Shown: piece after piece, positions 36,357-46,564 of the stretch
Position numbering within the stretch: the stretch's first letter is position 1
Layout: every line of letters starts with the position of its first letter
Assembly (NCBI GenBank): GCA_031277975.1
Contig: JAITLI010000007.1
Span: 1 to 50,754, forward strand
Reading direction: 5' to 3'
DNA length: 50,754 bases
DNA from: Azoarcus sp.
GTDB lineage: Bacteria > Pseudomonadota > Gammaproteobacteria > Burkholderiales > Rhodocyclaceae
Program-made: the position numbers and the translations under genes
The notes under the pieces: generated by a model
Database searches by the model: none
What the model was told of the DNA's origin: nothing
The model's input: the letters and a program-made list of their open reading frames with translations, nothing else

Positions 36357-37742
36357 TCAGCGCACTTCCCGCTTGACGTGCCAAGCACCGTTTTTTTTCA
36401 GCCAATTCTCGCTGTACACCTCCCGCACCCGCTCGCGAAAACCGGGCACTGGTCTGCTCAGCGCTCCGGCAAAGGCGCGAATGCCCTCGAATCCGTAATA
36501 GAGCGCGTCGTGTAACGAAACCGGCCTTGCCCCGAAACGGGCGGCGAATGCGACCTGCTCCGGGCCGACGTAATAATCGGCCCCCGTTCTGGCGAGCACG
36601 TTGGCAACCTCGAAAGGCTGCCCCACCGCCACCAGAGCGGGAATTTCGCCCGCCGCCTCCAGGCGGGCGAGATGGGCGCGGTTGTTCAGATCCACGCTAC
36701 CCAGAGCCACCCCCGCCACTTCGCCGCCCAGATCGCGCACCAAGGCGCCGAAGCCCTCGACCTGCGCCACATCGACTTGCAGGAACACGCGCTTGCCCGC
36801 CAGGGGCCGGGCGGCAAGCACGTCCCGCAAGGCATCTTCCTGTTGGCGCGCATAGATGTCCGCCGCGTCCGCGGCGTCAAAGATCCCGCCGAGTCCGGCG
36901 ATGAACCGGCGCGTCGCCTCCAGCCCGATGGGCGCGGGCAATTGCGGATACGGCACGTCGAAGGCCGCTTCTAGGCCAAGCCCGAAATATTCGCTTTCAT
37001 CGCGGTTGAGCGATACCGTGGCGCGCGCCCGCCCAGCCTTGCGAATGTGCGCCGGCGAGGAAAATCGCGGCAGGAAATTCCACGCGACGCCAAGCGCTTC
37101 GAGCATCGCGGCGACGGCGGCGAGGTTGCGCGCGTTCTCATTGACCGCCAGCAGATTGAGGAAATCGCCGCGCTCTTTGCCGCCGCCCGGCTCTTCCGCC
37201 AGCCGCAACAAGGCATGAAAGGCGATATCGCAGCCGGTCAGCGGCGACTTCGAGCGGAAGCCGTCCGTGTTCACATGCAGGATCGGGACGGATGTTTCAT
37301 CCGACAATTCCTGCAATACGGCGCTGACATCGTCGTTGTTGATCGCCACCACCGGCGTGCCGACGACGAAAACCGCCGCCGCGCCTTCGCCGATGGCGCG
37401 CAGGATCGTTTCGCGCAGGGGCGCTTCGCCGCCGAGGATGGAATCGCGTTCGCTCAGGTTGACCGAATACCAGCGCGCGCCGTGCGCTTCGGCGAGGGCG
37501 ATGGACGCCGCCGCGCAGCCCGCCGCGCCGTGGACTACGATGGCCGTGTCGCGGATGCCGCGCAGCACGGCAAAAGCCGAAAGAATGTCGTCACGGGCCG
37601 CCTGGGTGAAAGTGCGCACACGCTGCGGAATTTCCTCTCCGGCGGTATCGCCGATCAATGATGACAACGTGCCATGGTAATGGCTGATCGTGCCGCTGCG
37701 TTTTTCGCGGGTCGGCGCGCTTTTTCCTTCATGAAATGCCAT
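36357..37742 (-). CDS. Nitrogenase-like component 1, NifD-like subunit
   Basis: 461 residues of the NifD/K superfamily. Only two cysteines exist. Cys76 (VVHGAAGCAAAS) matches the HGPVGC ligand of NifD. The other two P-cluster cysteines are missing: Thr129 replaces Cys154 in VGTPVVAINNDD, and there is no Cys62 equivalent. By eye alignment the FeMo-co ligands are lost too: Asn246 or a neighbour instead of Cys275, and Tyr416 in LYYGFEG instead of His442. His195 appears replaced by Cys171 (PLTGCDIAFH). A 1-bp overlap (TAATG) links it to the nifH-like gene. It probably pairs with the downstream K-like subunit around one shared cluster. Confidence 0.85.
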   Translation of the reverse strand: MAFHEGKSAPTREKRSGTISHYHGTLSSLIGDTAGEEIPQRVRTFTQAARDDILSAFAVLRGIRDTAIVVHGAAGCAAASIALAEAHGARWYSVNLSERDSILGGEAPLRETILRAIGEGAAAVFVVGTPVVAINNDDVSAVLQELSDETSVPILHVNTDGFRSKSPLTGCDIAFHALLRLAEEPGGGKERGDFLNLLAVNENARNLAAVAAMLEALGVAWNFLPRFSSPAHIRKAGRARATVSLNRDESEYFGLGLEAAFDVPYPQLPAPIGLEATRRFIAGLGGIFDAADAADIYARQQEDALRDVLAARPLAGKRVFLQVDVAQVEGFGALVRDLGGEVAGVALGSVDLNNRAHLARLEAAGEIPALVAVGQPFEVANVLARTGADYYVGPEQVAFAARFGARPVSLHDALYYGFEGIRAFAGALSRPVPGFRERVREVYSENWLKKNGAWHVKREVR

Positions 37743-38689
37743 TACGCCGCAGCCCTTTCCGCACCGTTTTCCAGATTGAATACCCGGTCGCCCCAGTCGC
37801 GCGCCCAGTCGCGCAGGTCGCCGACCCCGAGCGGTTGCGGGATCACGAGTTTGTCGTTCTCGGCGATGTGTCTGGCCAGTTCGCGGTAGATGCCGGCGTG
37901 TTCGCTGCCCGGATTGGCCTCGATCACGGTCTTGCCGTAAAGCTCGCTCTGCGACACCACCAGCGCGCGCGGCACATAGCCCGCCACGGGGACGCCGGTA
38001 CGGGCGGCGAAATCGTCGATGATGGCATTGGAGTAAGCGGCGGAAAGCCCGTTGCCGATGATGCCGCCCAGCCTGGCCCCGCCGGTCGGCGCGTATTTAT
38101 TCACCGCCTTGAAAAGATTGTTGGCGGCGTAGATGGCCATGAAATCCGACGACGTCACCACATAAGCCCGGTCGGTGATGCCATCGCGAATCGGCACGGC
38201 GAAGCCGCCGCAGACCACGTCGCCGAGTACGTCATAGAGGACGTAATCCGGTTTGAATTCTTCGAAAAGCTTCAACTCTTGCAACAGCGTCACCGCTGCG
38301 TTGATGCCCCGTCCGGCACAGCCGACGCCGGGCACCGGGCCGCCGGACTCGATGCACAGGATGCCCTTGAAGCCGGTGGCGGAAATATCGGCAAGATGCA
38401 CCTTGTTGCCGCCGCGCACGCTGTCCAGGACGGTGGGCAGGTAGTGATTGCCGCGCAGGGTATTGGTGGAATCGCTTTTCGGGTCGCAGCCGATCTGTAT
38501 GACCTTGTAGCCCGCTTCGGCCAGCGCCGCGCTGATATTGGAGGTCGTCGTGGACTTGCCGATCCCGCCCTTGCCGTAAATGGCGATGTGCCTGCCAGCG
38601 CTCTGGCTCTTGGGCGCCGCCGCGGGCTTTCCGTTTCCGGCGCCGCCGCGGCCATGGAATGAAACACGGTTGCTTTCGACTTCGCTCAT
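37742..38689 (-). CDS. NifH-like iron protein (ATP-dependent reductase component)
   Basis: 315 residues, homodimeric ATPase that passes electrons from a bridging [4Fe-4S] to component 1. The P-loop is YGKGGIGKSTTTSN (39-46). The cluster ligands are Cys124 in GVGCAGRGI and Cys160 in LGDVVCGGFAVPI. Arg127 is the residue that DraT ADP-ribosylates in nitrogenase. IGCDPKSDST is also conserved. A ~32-residue Gly/Ala/Ser/Pro-rich N-terminal extension precedes the fold, longer than in NifH and as seen in some divergent homologues. Catalytic residues are intact, so the system looks active. It lies between the small lipoprotein gene and the D-like gene. Confidence 0.92.
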   Translation of the reverse strand: MSEVESNRVSFHGRGGAGNGKPAAAPKSQSAGRHIAIYGKGGIGKSTTTSNISAALAEAGYKVIQIGCDPKSDSTNTLRGNHYLPTVLDSVRGGNKVHLADISATGFKGILCIESGGPVPGVGCAGRGINAAVTLLQELKLFEEFKPDYVLYDVLGDVVCGGFAVPIRDGITDRAYVVTSSDFMAIYAANNLFKAVNKYAPTGGARLGGIIGNGLSAAYSNAIIDDFAARTGVPVAGYVPRALVVSQSELYGKTVIEANPGSEHAGIYRELARHIAENDKLVIPQPLGVGDLRDWARDWGDRVFNLENGAERAAA

Positions 38690-38756
38690 GCCAATCTCGC
38701 TATATAAAACCCGTCATTGAAGTTGATCGTGGTATTTCTTTGCCGTGCTTCGCCGT

Positions 38757-38912
38757 CTATTTTCCGATTTTGAAAATACCGCTTGCCCGCGGCGCTGTGG
38801 AAGTCTCTTTTGGCTCGCATCCGGTGAGGATAACCGACAATAGAGACAAAACGGCCATTGCAGCGACCGCCGCGTTTCGCATTGCCGGCGCGGAGATCAC
38901 TGCTCCATTCAT
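38757..38912 (-). CDS. Small predicted lipoprotein inside the nitrogenase-like operon
   Basis: 51 codons from an ATG at 38912 to a TAG at 38757-38759, in the 236-bp gap between the radical-SAM and nifH-like genes. GGAGAG lies 7 nt before the ATG, a good ribosome-binding site. After MRNAAV the protein has a hydrophobic helix (VAAMAVLSLLSVILTGC) ending in the lipobox LTGC, with the lipidated Cys at residue 31. Then come EPKETSTAPRASG and a Lys-rich tail. The mature part is only ~21 residues. The position and start suggest a real operon member, perhaps an envelope-attached accessory. No homologue is recalled. Confidence 0.55.
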   Translation of the reverse strand: MNGAVISAPAMRNAAVAAMAVLSLLSVILTGCEPKETSTAPRASGIFKIGK

Positions 38913-38925
38913 GAAAACTCTCCAT

Positions 38926-40161
38926 TCAGGCGGCCTTCAGTTCGGTATAGATATGCCGCTCCCACGGCAGCAAATCCCCGTCGGCGTTGAAAAGATAATC
39001 AAAAATCGTCTCTTCGCCATTGGTGCAGCGGTAAAAGTCCTCGTGGCTGAAACCATTCTTGCGAAGCAGCGCATAAGTCTTCAGCACCAGGTCGTGATAC
39101 CACTCGGACGTCGGCGCGCGATGGCCTTCCAGTGCGGAGCCCGGGTTCGGATTCCATTGCAGCGGAATGGCGACGACGCCCGACTCGATCAGGAATTGAA
39201 TGCCTTCCAGCGTCGCCGCTTTCGGCTCGATGCCGGAGACGAAATAGGAGCGCACGTAGCCTTTACCGAAGACTTCCACTTCATGCAACAGCGTATCGAC
39301 CCAGTTCTTGTGGCCGCCACAGATCGCATCCTTGCCAGGGCAGATGGACTTGAAAATATTGGCGTCCCAGATTTCCATGTTGGTGGCGATGCATTCGTAG
39401 CCCGCTTCTTTGTACTTGTCGATGACTTCCAGATCAAGCGGCGCGCCGATGCAGGCGGTACCGTTGAAATTATCCCGTCCGGTGATTTCCTGTATGGTTT
39501 CGGCCACGTCGATGTAATAATCCACCTCGCGCCGCTCGGGAATGAAACCACCCGTCACCGTGAGGCGGCGATAGCCTTCCTCATAAGCAGCCTTGGTGGT
39601 CTCCGCGATCTGGCGCGGCGTCTTGATGCCCAGACCTTCGAGATCGGCAAAAGCGGCCTTGGTGGCGTTGATGTTGCAGAACAGGCAATCCAGCCCTTTT
39701 TCCTGCAAGGAACACTCGTTGCTGTAGGTGATGGTGATCTTGCTGCGCCCCACGTACTGCGCGATCCGGGACATGGCGAGACCGTCGGAAGTCTGCCGGT
39801 CATACCACTTCGGCTTGCGCTGGAAATGCACTTCGAACAGGCGGTTCTCGCCATCATTGAGAAAATAGCGTCCACCCTCGCCGGTGATGGTGAAATGCGA
39901 GCGTGGATCATAAACAACGCCAAAACTGTACCCACTCGGGTCGCGGAAGGATTGCGGCAACTTGGTCACTGTGTGCACGTTGTGGTTCATGTTGAAGCAG
40001 CCATGCACCTGCTCCAGATATTCACCGTAATCCAGCGTCCGAAGAACGGTCTTGTCGATGGCGATGCCATCATTGAACAAGCGCTCCGACAAATCGATAT
40101 TACTGAAAAGATTTTCCCGTGTCAGTGGCCTGGGGATAAAGCCTTCGGAAACCGCATTCAT
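38926..40161 (-). CDS. Radical-SAM protein with CX8CX2C motif
   Basis: 411 residues. The cluster-binding cysteines are Cys150, Cys159 and Cys162 in NECSLQEKGLDCLFCN, spaced CX8CX2C instead of CX3CX2C. The following GGFIPERREVDYY (GGE-like SAM site), TACIGAP and GYECIATNMEIWD segments build the partial TIM barrel. Further cysteines at 237, 257, 274, 281 and 379 (SICPGKDAICGG) might hold an auxiliary cluster. The first ~140 residues form an extra N-terminal domain. It is not NifB-like in its motif region. GAGGAGT precedes the ATG. It is first gene of the sigma54-driven operon, so it probably makes or modifies something the reductase needs. Confidence 0.85.
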   Translation of the reverse strand: MNAVSEGFIPRPLTRENLFSNIDLSERLFNDGIAIDKTVLRTLDYGEYLEQVHGCFNMNHNVHTVTKLPQSFRDPSGYSFGVVYDPRSHFTITGEGGRYFLNDGENRLFEVHFQRKPKWYDRQTSDGLAMSRIAQYVGRSKITITYSNECSLQEKGLDCLFCNINATKAAFADLEGLGIKTPRQIAETTKAAYEEGYRRLTVTGGFIPERREVDYYIDVAETIQEITGRDNFNGTACIGAPLDLEVIDKYKEAGYECIATNMEIWDANIFKSICPGKDAICGGHKNWVDTLLHEVEVFGKGYVRSYFVSGIEPKAATLEGIQFLIESGVVAIPLQWNPNPGSALEGHRAPTSEWYHDLVLKTYALLRKNGFSHEDFYRCTNGEETIFDYLFNADGDLLPWERHIYTELKAA

Positions 40162-40238
40162 ATTCGACTCCTCTCATGAAAGATGGCGACAGCCACAGCC
40201 GGAAGACTGCCGGACGCCTGGTTTGAGGGCGATATTCC

Positions 40239-40255
40239 AGCAAGCCACGTGCCAG
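40239..40255 (-). promoter_or_regulatory. Sigma54 (-24/-12) promoter of the nitrogenase-like operon
   Basis: On the minus strand CTGGCACGTGGCTTGCT matches the RpoN consensus TGGCACG-N4-TTGCW at every conserved base, with the GG and GC elements 10 bp apart. The -12 GC is ~80 nt before the radical-SAM start, giving a leader of about 65 nt. Transcription would require an enhancer-binding activator, and none is encoded in the window. Confidence 0.85.
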
Positions 40256-40807
40256 AGCGAATATTTACTTCAAAAACATGGGTTTCCCGCTTTCATGGCA
40301 TCACGATGCTGTTTTTGGAACAAATTCATTGTTGCGAAAGCAGCAGAATTGTTCGCCATGCAGCACTCCAACAGGCAACGCGGCGGATCGCCGTCGCCAT
40401 CCTGTAATCGGGATATGCCGGAACATGGCAAGCGTATCCATGCGCATCCCATTTATTCATGAAAAGACCGATTTGCGGATTACACCACAGCTTTTATACT
40501 CCGGATAATAAATGCGCAATCCCGGCTGCCGCCCTTGATTCTTTTGCGATTCCCGGAGATGCCGATAGCAATCATGGATAAAAGCGACGACGCTTCCTGA
40601 TATCGGCGCACACATCCTTTCCATCCGCGCCAAGGCACAGGTCTGGACGGGGGCGATGTCCGCCCGCCGAGCATCGCGCCGAAGAGGCTGACCTTCCGCA
40701 TGCCGATGCCAGCCTGAAAAAAACAATCGCGCGAACGCAAGACAAGCGCCCGCGCAACCGACTTTCCAGCGGCGAGGAAGGTGTCATTCTTCCTCCCCTT
40801 ACTTTGT
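40256..40807. other. Upstream regulatory/intergenic region of the nitrogenase-like operon
   Basis: About 550 bp with no supported gene between the sigma54 promoter and atpC. Two direct copies of ATTGTT (40328 and 40348) followed by GC-rich triplets (GCG, CGC) lie exactly 20 bp apart, 80-110 bp upstream of the -24 element. That is suitable for an enhancer-binding protein on one face of the helix. A NifA-type TGT-N10-ACA was not found. The part nearer atpC (40480-40800) shows open frames without ribosome-binding sites. Confidence 0.4.
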
Positions 40808-41233
40808 TCAGTGCGTGTGTTTGCGCAATCTCTCGATGGCGTGGATCTGGGCAATCGCTTCGGCCAGTTCGGCCTGCGCCTTGGCATAGTCGATCTTGGC
40901 GCTCTTGCCCGCCAGCGCCGCTTCGGCCTTTTGCTTGGCTTCCAGCGCCTTGGCTTCGTCGAGATCCTTGCCGCGGATAGCGGTGTCGGCGAGCACGGTC
41001 ACCAGGTGGGGCTGGATTTCGAGAATGCCGCCCGCGACGAAAATCAGTTCTTCATCCTGCTGGTTTGGCGCCTTGATCCGCACCGCGCCCGGCTTGATCC
41101 GGGTCATCAGCGGCATGTGACCGGGCAGGATGCCGAGTTCGCCTGCTTCGCCCGGCAGGGCGACGAACTCCGCCAGCCCGGAGAAGATCTGTTCTTCCGC
41201 GCTGACGATGTCTACGTGAACCGTCATGGCCAT
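40808..41233 (-). CDS. atpC: ATP synthase F1 subunit epsilon
   Basis: 141 residues. The central-stalk subunit that couples rotation and can inhibit ATP hydrolysis through its C-terminal helices. It begins [19 protein letters not shown], then [17 protein letters not shown] and the beta-sandwich EEELIF-like [19 protein letters not shown] helical hairpin ([14 protein letters not shown] to the end) follows. GAAGGA precedes the first ATG. It is the last gene of the atp operon, 76 bp after atpD. Confidence 0.96.
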   Translation of the reverse strand: MAMTVHVDIVSAEEQIFSGLAEFVALPGEAGELGILPGHMPLMTRIKPGAVRIKAPNQQDEELIFVAGGILEIQPHLVTVLADTAIRGKDLDEAKALEAKQKAEAALAGKSAKIDYAKAQAELAEAIAQIHAIERLRKHTH

Positions 41234-41309
41234 GGTTGGTGTCCTTCAAGAGCCGCGCGGCGAACCGGAGATCGGGCTGCCGCGCGGGGAGTGGCGGATA
41301 GGCGGAGGG

Positions 41310-42722
<1,413 letters not shown>

Positions 42723-42744
42723 TCAATAGTTCCGTCAGATTCCA

Positions 42745-43614
42745 TCAGACCGCGGCAGCGCCGCCGACGATTTCGGTCAATTCCTTGGTGATCGCGGCCT
42801 GGCGGGTCTTGTTGTAGACCAGTTGCAGGTCGTCGATGACACTCTTGGCGTTGTCGGAGGCGGCTTTCATCGCCACCATCCGGGCGCTTTGCTCGGAGGC
42901 CATGTTTTCGGCCACCGCCTGGTAGACCAGCGCCTCGACATAGCGCAGCAGCATTTCGTCGATGACGGCCTGCGGGTCGGGTTCGTAGAGGTAGTCCCAA
43001 GTGTTTTCGGGCGTCCCCAGCTTGTCGCCGGTCAGCGGCAGGAGTTGTTCCAGCATCGGTTCCTGCTTCATGGTGTTGACGAAGCGGGTGTAGGCGATGT
43101 GGATGGCGTCGAGTTCGCCTTCCTGGAAGGCGTCGAGCAGGATTTTTACCGGCCCGATCAGTTTTTCGAGCGCCGGGCGGTCGCCGAGATGCACGACGTG
43201 CGAGACAGCCCCAAGCCCGAGGCGCTGGACGAAGCCCAAGCCCTTGTTGCCGATGCAGCAGGCGCGGATTTCGGTCACGCCCGCGCCTTCCCAGGATTTG
43301 AGCGCGTTCAGGGCGACGCGCTGCACGTTGGTGTTGAGGCCGCCGCACAGGCCCTTGTCGGTCGTCACCAGGATGAGTCCCACCCGCTTGACCTGCGCCT
43401 TGTGGATCAGGAACGGGTGTTTGTAATCGGTGACGTTGGCCTGGGACAGATGCGCGGCGAGCCGCCGGACTTTTTCGGCATAGGGACGCGCGGCGCGCAT
43501 CCGGTCTTGCGCCTTGCGCATCTTGGATGCGGCCACCATTTCCATGGCCTTGGTGATCTTGCGCGTGTTCTGCACGCTCTTGATCTTGGTACGGATTTCC
43601 TTGCCGCTAGCCAT
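42745..43614 (-). CDS. atpG: ATP synthase F1 subunit gamma
   Basis: 289 residues, the rotor shaft. The N-terminal helix [20 protein letters not shown] with [16 protein letters not shown], and the C-terminal helix [18 protein letters not shown] then [20 protein letters not shown], form the coiled coil inside alpha3beta3. [15 protein letters not shown] begins the Rossmann-like domain. Length is that of the E. coli subunit. It lies 21 bp after atpA. Confidence 0.97.
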   Translation of the reverse strand: MASGKEIRTKIKSVQNTRKITKAMEMVAASKMRKAQDRMRAARPYAEKVRRLAAHLSQANVTDYKHPFLIHKAQVKRVGLILVTTDKGLCGGLNTNVQRVALNALKSWEGAGVTEIRACCIGNKGLGFVQRLGLGAVSHVVHLGDRPALEKLIGPVKILLDAFQEGELDAIHIAYTRFVNTMKQEPMLEQLLPLTGDKLGTPENTWDYLYEPDPQAVIDEMLLRYVEALVYQAVAENMASEQSARMVAMKAASDNAKSVIDDLQLVYNKTRQAAITKELTEIVGGAAAV

Positions 43615-43635
43615 TTTCCGTCTCCCTTGGCACCA

Positions 43636-45174
43636 TCAGGCCCAGCTCTTCTTGAACTCGGCGATCGCGGCGGCCAGGGTTTTTTCGGCATCGGCGTCCA
43701 GTTCGCGCTTTTCGAGGATGTCGGAGACGAGCGCGGCCTGCTGCGTCTTGATGTATTGCAGCAGGCCCGCCTCGAAGGCCAGCACGCGCGCGCCTTCGAT
43801 GTCGTCGAAGTGGCCGTTGTTGACCGCGTAGAGGACGATGCCCATTTCGGCGATCGACATCGGCGAGTATTGCGGCTGCTTCATCAGTTCGGTGACGCGG
43901 CGGCCGCGTTCGAGCTGCTTGCGGGTGGCGTCGTCGAGATCGGAGGCGAACTGCGCGAAGGCGGCCAGTTCGCGGTACTGCGCGAGGTCGGTGCGGATGC
44001 CGCCGGAGAGCTTCTTGATGACCTTGGTCTGGGCTGCGCCGCCGACGCGGGACACCGAGATACCGGCGTTGATCGCGGGACGGATACCGGCGTTGAAAAG
44101 GTCGGTTTCGAGGAAGATCTGCCCGTCGGTGATGGAGATGACGTTGGTCGGCACGAAGGCGGAGACGTCGCCGGCCTGGGTTTCGATGATCGGCAGCGCG
44201 GTGAGCGAGCCGGTCTTGCCCTTGACTTCGCCGTTGGTGAATTTTTCGACGTAGGCGGCGTTGACCCGCGCCGCGCGTTCGAGCAGGCGGGAGTGGAGGT
44301 AGAACACGTCGCCCGGATAGGCTTCGCGGCCCGGCGGACGGCGCAGCAGCAGCGAGACCTGGCGGTAGGCCCATGCCTGCTTGGTGAGGTCGTCGTAGAC
44401 GATGAGCGCGTCCTGGCCGCGGTCGCGGAAATATTCGCCCATGGTGCATCCGGCGTAGGCCGCGAGATATTGCATGGCGGCGGATTCGGAGGCGGTGGCC
44501 GCGACGACAATGGTGTATTCCATCGCGCCGTGTTCCTGGAGCTTGCGCACCACGTTGGCGACGGTCGAGGCTTTCTGGCCGATGGCGACGTAGACGCAGA
44601 AGACGTCCTGGCCTTTCTGGTTGATGATGGTGTCGACCGCCACCGCCGTCTTGCCGGTCTGGCGGTCGCCGATGATGAGTTCGCGCTGGCCGCGCCCGAT
44701 GGGCACCATCGAGTCGATGGATTTCAGGCCGGTTTGCACCGGCTGCGACACGGATTGGCGGGAGATGACGCCGGGGGCGACCTTTTCGATCTTGTCGGTG
44801 AGTTTGGCTTCGATCGGCCCTTTGCCGTCGATCGGCTGCCCGAGGGCGTCGACCACGCGGCCGATCAGTTCGGGGCCGATGGGCACTTCGAGAATGCGCC
44901 CGGTCGTCTTGACTGCGTCGCCTTCGACGATGTGCTCGTATTCGCCGAGCACGACCGCGCCGACCGAGTCGCGTTCGAGGTTGAGCGCCAGGCCGAAGGT
45001 ATTGCCGGGAAACTCCAGCATTTCGCCCTGCATCGCGTCCGCCAGGCCATGGATGCGGCAGATGCCGTCGGTGACGGATACCACCGTGCCTTCGTTGCGC
45101 GAGGTCGCGGCGAGTTGCAGGTTCTGGATCCGGCTCTTGATCAGGTCGCTGATTTCAGAGGGGTTGAGTTGCAT
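43636..45174 (-). CDS. atpA: ATP synthase F1 subunit alpha
   Basis: 512 residues, the non-catalytic nucleotide-binding subunit. The P-loop is [13 protein letters not shown]. It starts [20 protein letters not shown], the delta-binding N-terminus, and carries [26 protein letters not shown]-type arginine-finger region reads [14 protein letters not shown], with the Arg that reaches the catalytic site. It sits between atpH and atpG. Confidence 0.98.
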   Translation of the reverse strand: MQLNPSEISDLIKSRIQNLQLAATSRNEGTVVSVTDGICRIHGLADAMQGEMLEFPGNTFGLALNLERDSVGAVVLGEYEHIVEGDAVKTTGRILEVPIGPELIGRVVDALGQPIDGKGPIEAKLTDKIEKVAPGVISRQSVSQPVQTGLKSIDSMVPIGRGQRELIIGDRQTGKTAVAVDTIINQKGQDVFCVYVAIGQKASTVANVVRKLQEHGAMEYTIVVAATASESAAMQYLAAYAGCTMGEYFRDRGQDALIVYDDLTKQAWAYRQVSLLLRRPPGREAYPGDVFYLHSRLLERAARVNAAYVEKFTNGEVKGKTGSLTALPIIETQAGDVSAFVPTNVISITDGQIFLETDLFNAGIRPAINAGISVSRVGGAAQTKVIKKLSGGIRTDLAQYRELAAFAQFASDLDDATRKQLERGRRVTELMKQPQYSPMSIAEMGIVLYAVNNGHFDDIEGARVLAFEAGLLQYIKTQQAALVSDILEKRELDADAEKTLAAAIAEFKKSWA

Positions 45175-45185
45175 TGCGATAACTC

Positions 45186-45719
45186 CTAATTCTTGAGCGT
45201 GGCGGCCATGCTCGCAAGCTTGCCGCGAACCGAGGCGTCGATGACTTCGTCGCCGATGGCGATGCGTACCCCGCCGATGAGTTCGGGATCGACGGCGACA
45301 GCCGTATTGATGCGAGCCTTGAAGCGGGCTTCGAGATCGGCCTTGAGCGAGGCCAGCGAGGCATCGTCGAGCGGGAAAGCAGAAGTGATTTTTGCCTCCA
45401 GCACGCCTTCGTGCGCGTTTTTCAGGACGGCGAACAGGTCGCGGATTTCCGGAAGCACATGCAGGCGTTCGTTATCGACGAGGACGCGCACGAAGTTCCG
45501 CTGTTCGGCGGACAACTCCCCCGCCACTTCCAGCACCAGCTCGCAGAGGCGTTCGGCGGATAGCTTGGGATCGGTGACGCACGCCAGCATGGCGGGATCG
45601 GCCATCACGATGGCGAGCCGGTCCAGCGCTTCCGACCATGGCCCCAGCGCGCCGGCTCCGCGCGCCAGTTCGAAAGCGGCATCGGCGTAAGGACGCGCAA
45701 TGGTGACATTCTCGGCCAT
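45186..45719 (-). CDS. atpH: ATP synthase F1 subunit delta
   Basis: 177 residues. The cap of the peripheral stalk, joining alpha N-termini to subunit b. Visible marks are the N-terminal [15 protein letters not shown]-like segment [16 protein letters not shown] and the C-terminal [20 protein letters not shown] then [15 protein letters not shown], the most conserved part. It begins 3 nt after atpF and ends 11 nt before atpA. Confidence 0.96.
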   Translation of the reverse strand: MAENVTIARPYADAAFELARGAGALGPWSEALDRLAIVMADPAMLACVTDPKLSAERLCELVLEVAGELSAEQRNFVRVLVDNERLHVLPEIRDLFAVLKNAHEGVLEAKITSAFPLDDASLASLKADLEARFKARINTAVAVDPELIGGVRIAIGDEVIDASVRGKLASMAATLKN

Positions 45720-45722
45720 GGC

Positions 45723-46196
45723 TTATTGCAGTTCCTGTTTCAGGTTGGCAAGCAGATCGGTATGCACTTTTTGGTTGATCTCGCGGCGCAGGATCTTCTC
45801 GGCGCCGGCGACCGCCAGCAAGGCGACCTGGTCGCGCAGGGCTTCCCTGGCGCGTTGCGCGGCCACGCCCGCCTCGGCCTGCGCGGCTTCCCGCGCCTGG
45901 GCGATGATGTGCGCGGCTTCGGCGCGGGCATCGTCGATCTTCTCGCTGGCCTGCCGTTCGGCATTGGCGCGTATTTCACCCGCCTTTTCGCGGGCCGCGC
46001 GCAATTCTTCCACGGCTTTCCTGTCGGCCAGGGCCAGATCGGACTTTGCCTTGTCCGCCGCCGCCAGCCCATCGGCAATCTTTTTCGCGCGTTCGTCCAA
46101 GGCTTTCACAATGGGCGGCCACACGTACTTCATCGTGAATCCCCCAAGGATGAGGAAGACGATGAGTTGCAAAAACAAGGTGGCAGTCAGATTCAC
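45723..46196 (-). CDS. atpF: ATP synthase F0 subunit b
   Basis: 157 residues. One N-terminal membrane helix ([20 protein letters not shown]) is followed by a long charged Ala/Lys/Glu coiled coil that forms the peripheral stalk. The GTG at 46196 is chosen over the ATG five codons earlier because it gives the usual start ([14 protein letters not shown]) and has GAGGA at 8-nt spacing. It lies 40 bp after atpE. Confidence 0.94.
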   Translation of the reverse strand: MNLTATLFLQLIVFLILGGFTMKYVWPPIVKALDERAKKIADGLAAADKAKSDLALADRKAVEELRAAREKAGEIRANAERQASEKIDDARAEAAHIIAQAREAAQAEAGVAAQRAREALRDQVALLAVAGAEKILRREINQKVHTDLLANLKQELQ

Positions 46197-46236
46197 TGTT
46201 CTTGTCCTCAATGACGGTTAGAGGAACGCGAACCGG

Positions 46237-46491
<255 letters not shown>

Positions 46492-46564
46492 TTAAAGCGG
46501 ATACAGTTGAGGTTGAAACAAGGATGAAACCAGCGGGACAAATCCCGCGACGACAACACCGGGG

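Noticed and set aside
35042-40161. Assignment as methylthio-alkane reductase (MarBHDK)
   Set aside because: The gene order fits, but the D-like subunit lacks the Cys and His that would hold an Fe8-type cofactor, and the radical-SAM motif is not the NifB-type CX3CX2C. I keep it as an alternative only.
35042-40161. Assignment as a true nitrogenase or as vnf/anf
   Set aside because: No FeMo-co ligands, incomplete P-cluster cysteines in the D-like subunit, and no nifEN, nifB, nifU or nifV genes nearby.
40256-40520. NifA upstream activator sequence (TGT-N10-ACA)
   Set aside because: Read by eye on this palindromic pattern, only a TGT-N7-ACA (near 40313) was found. The spacing is wrong.
40480-40887. 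135-codon minus-strand frame between atpC and the sigma54 promoter region
   Set aside because: It runs into the 3' end of atpC, has low-complexity Arg/Ser content and no conserved motif.
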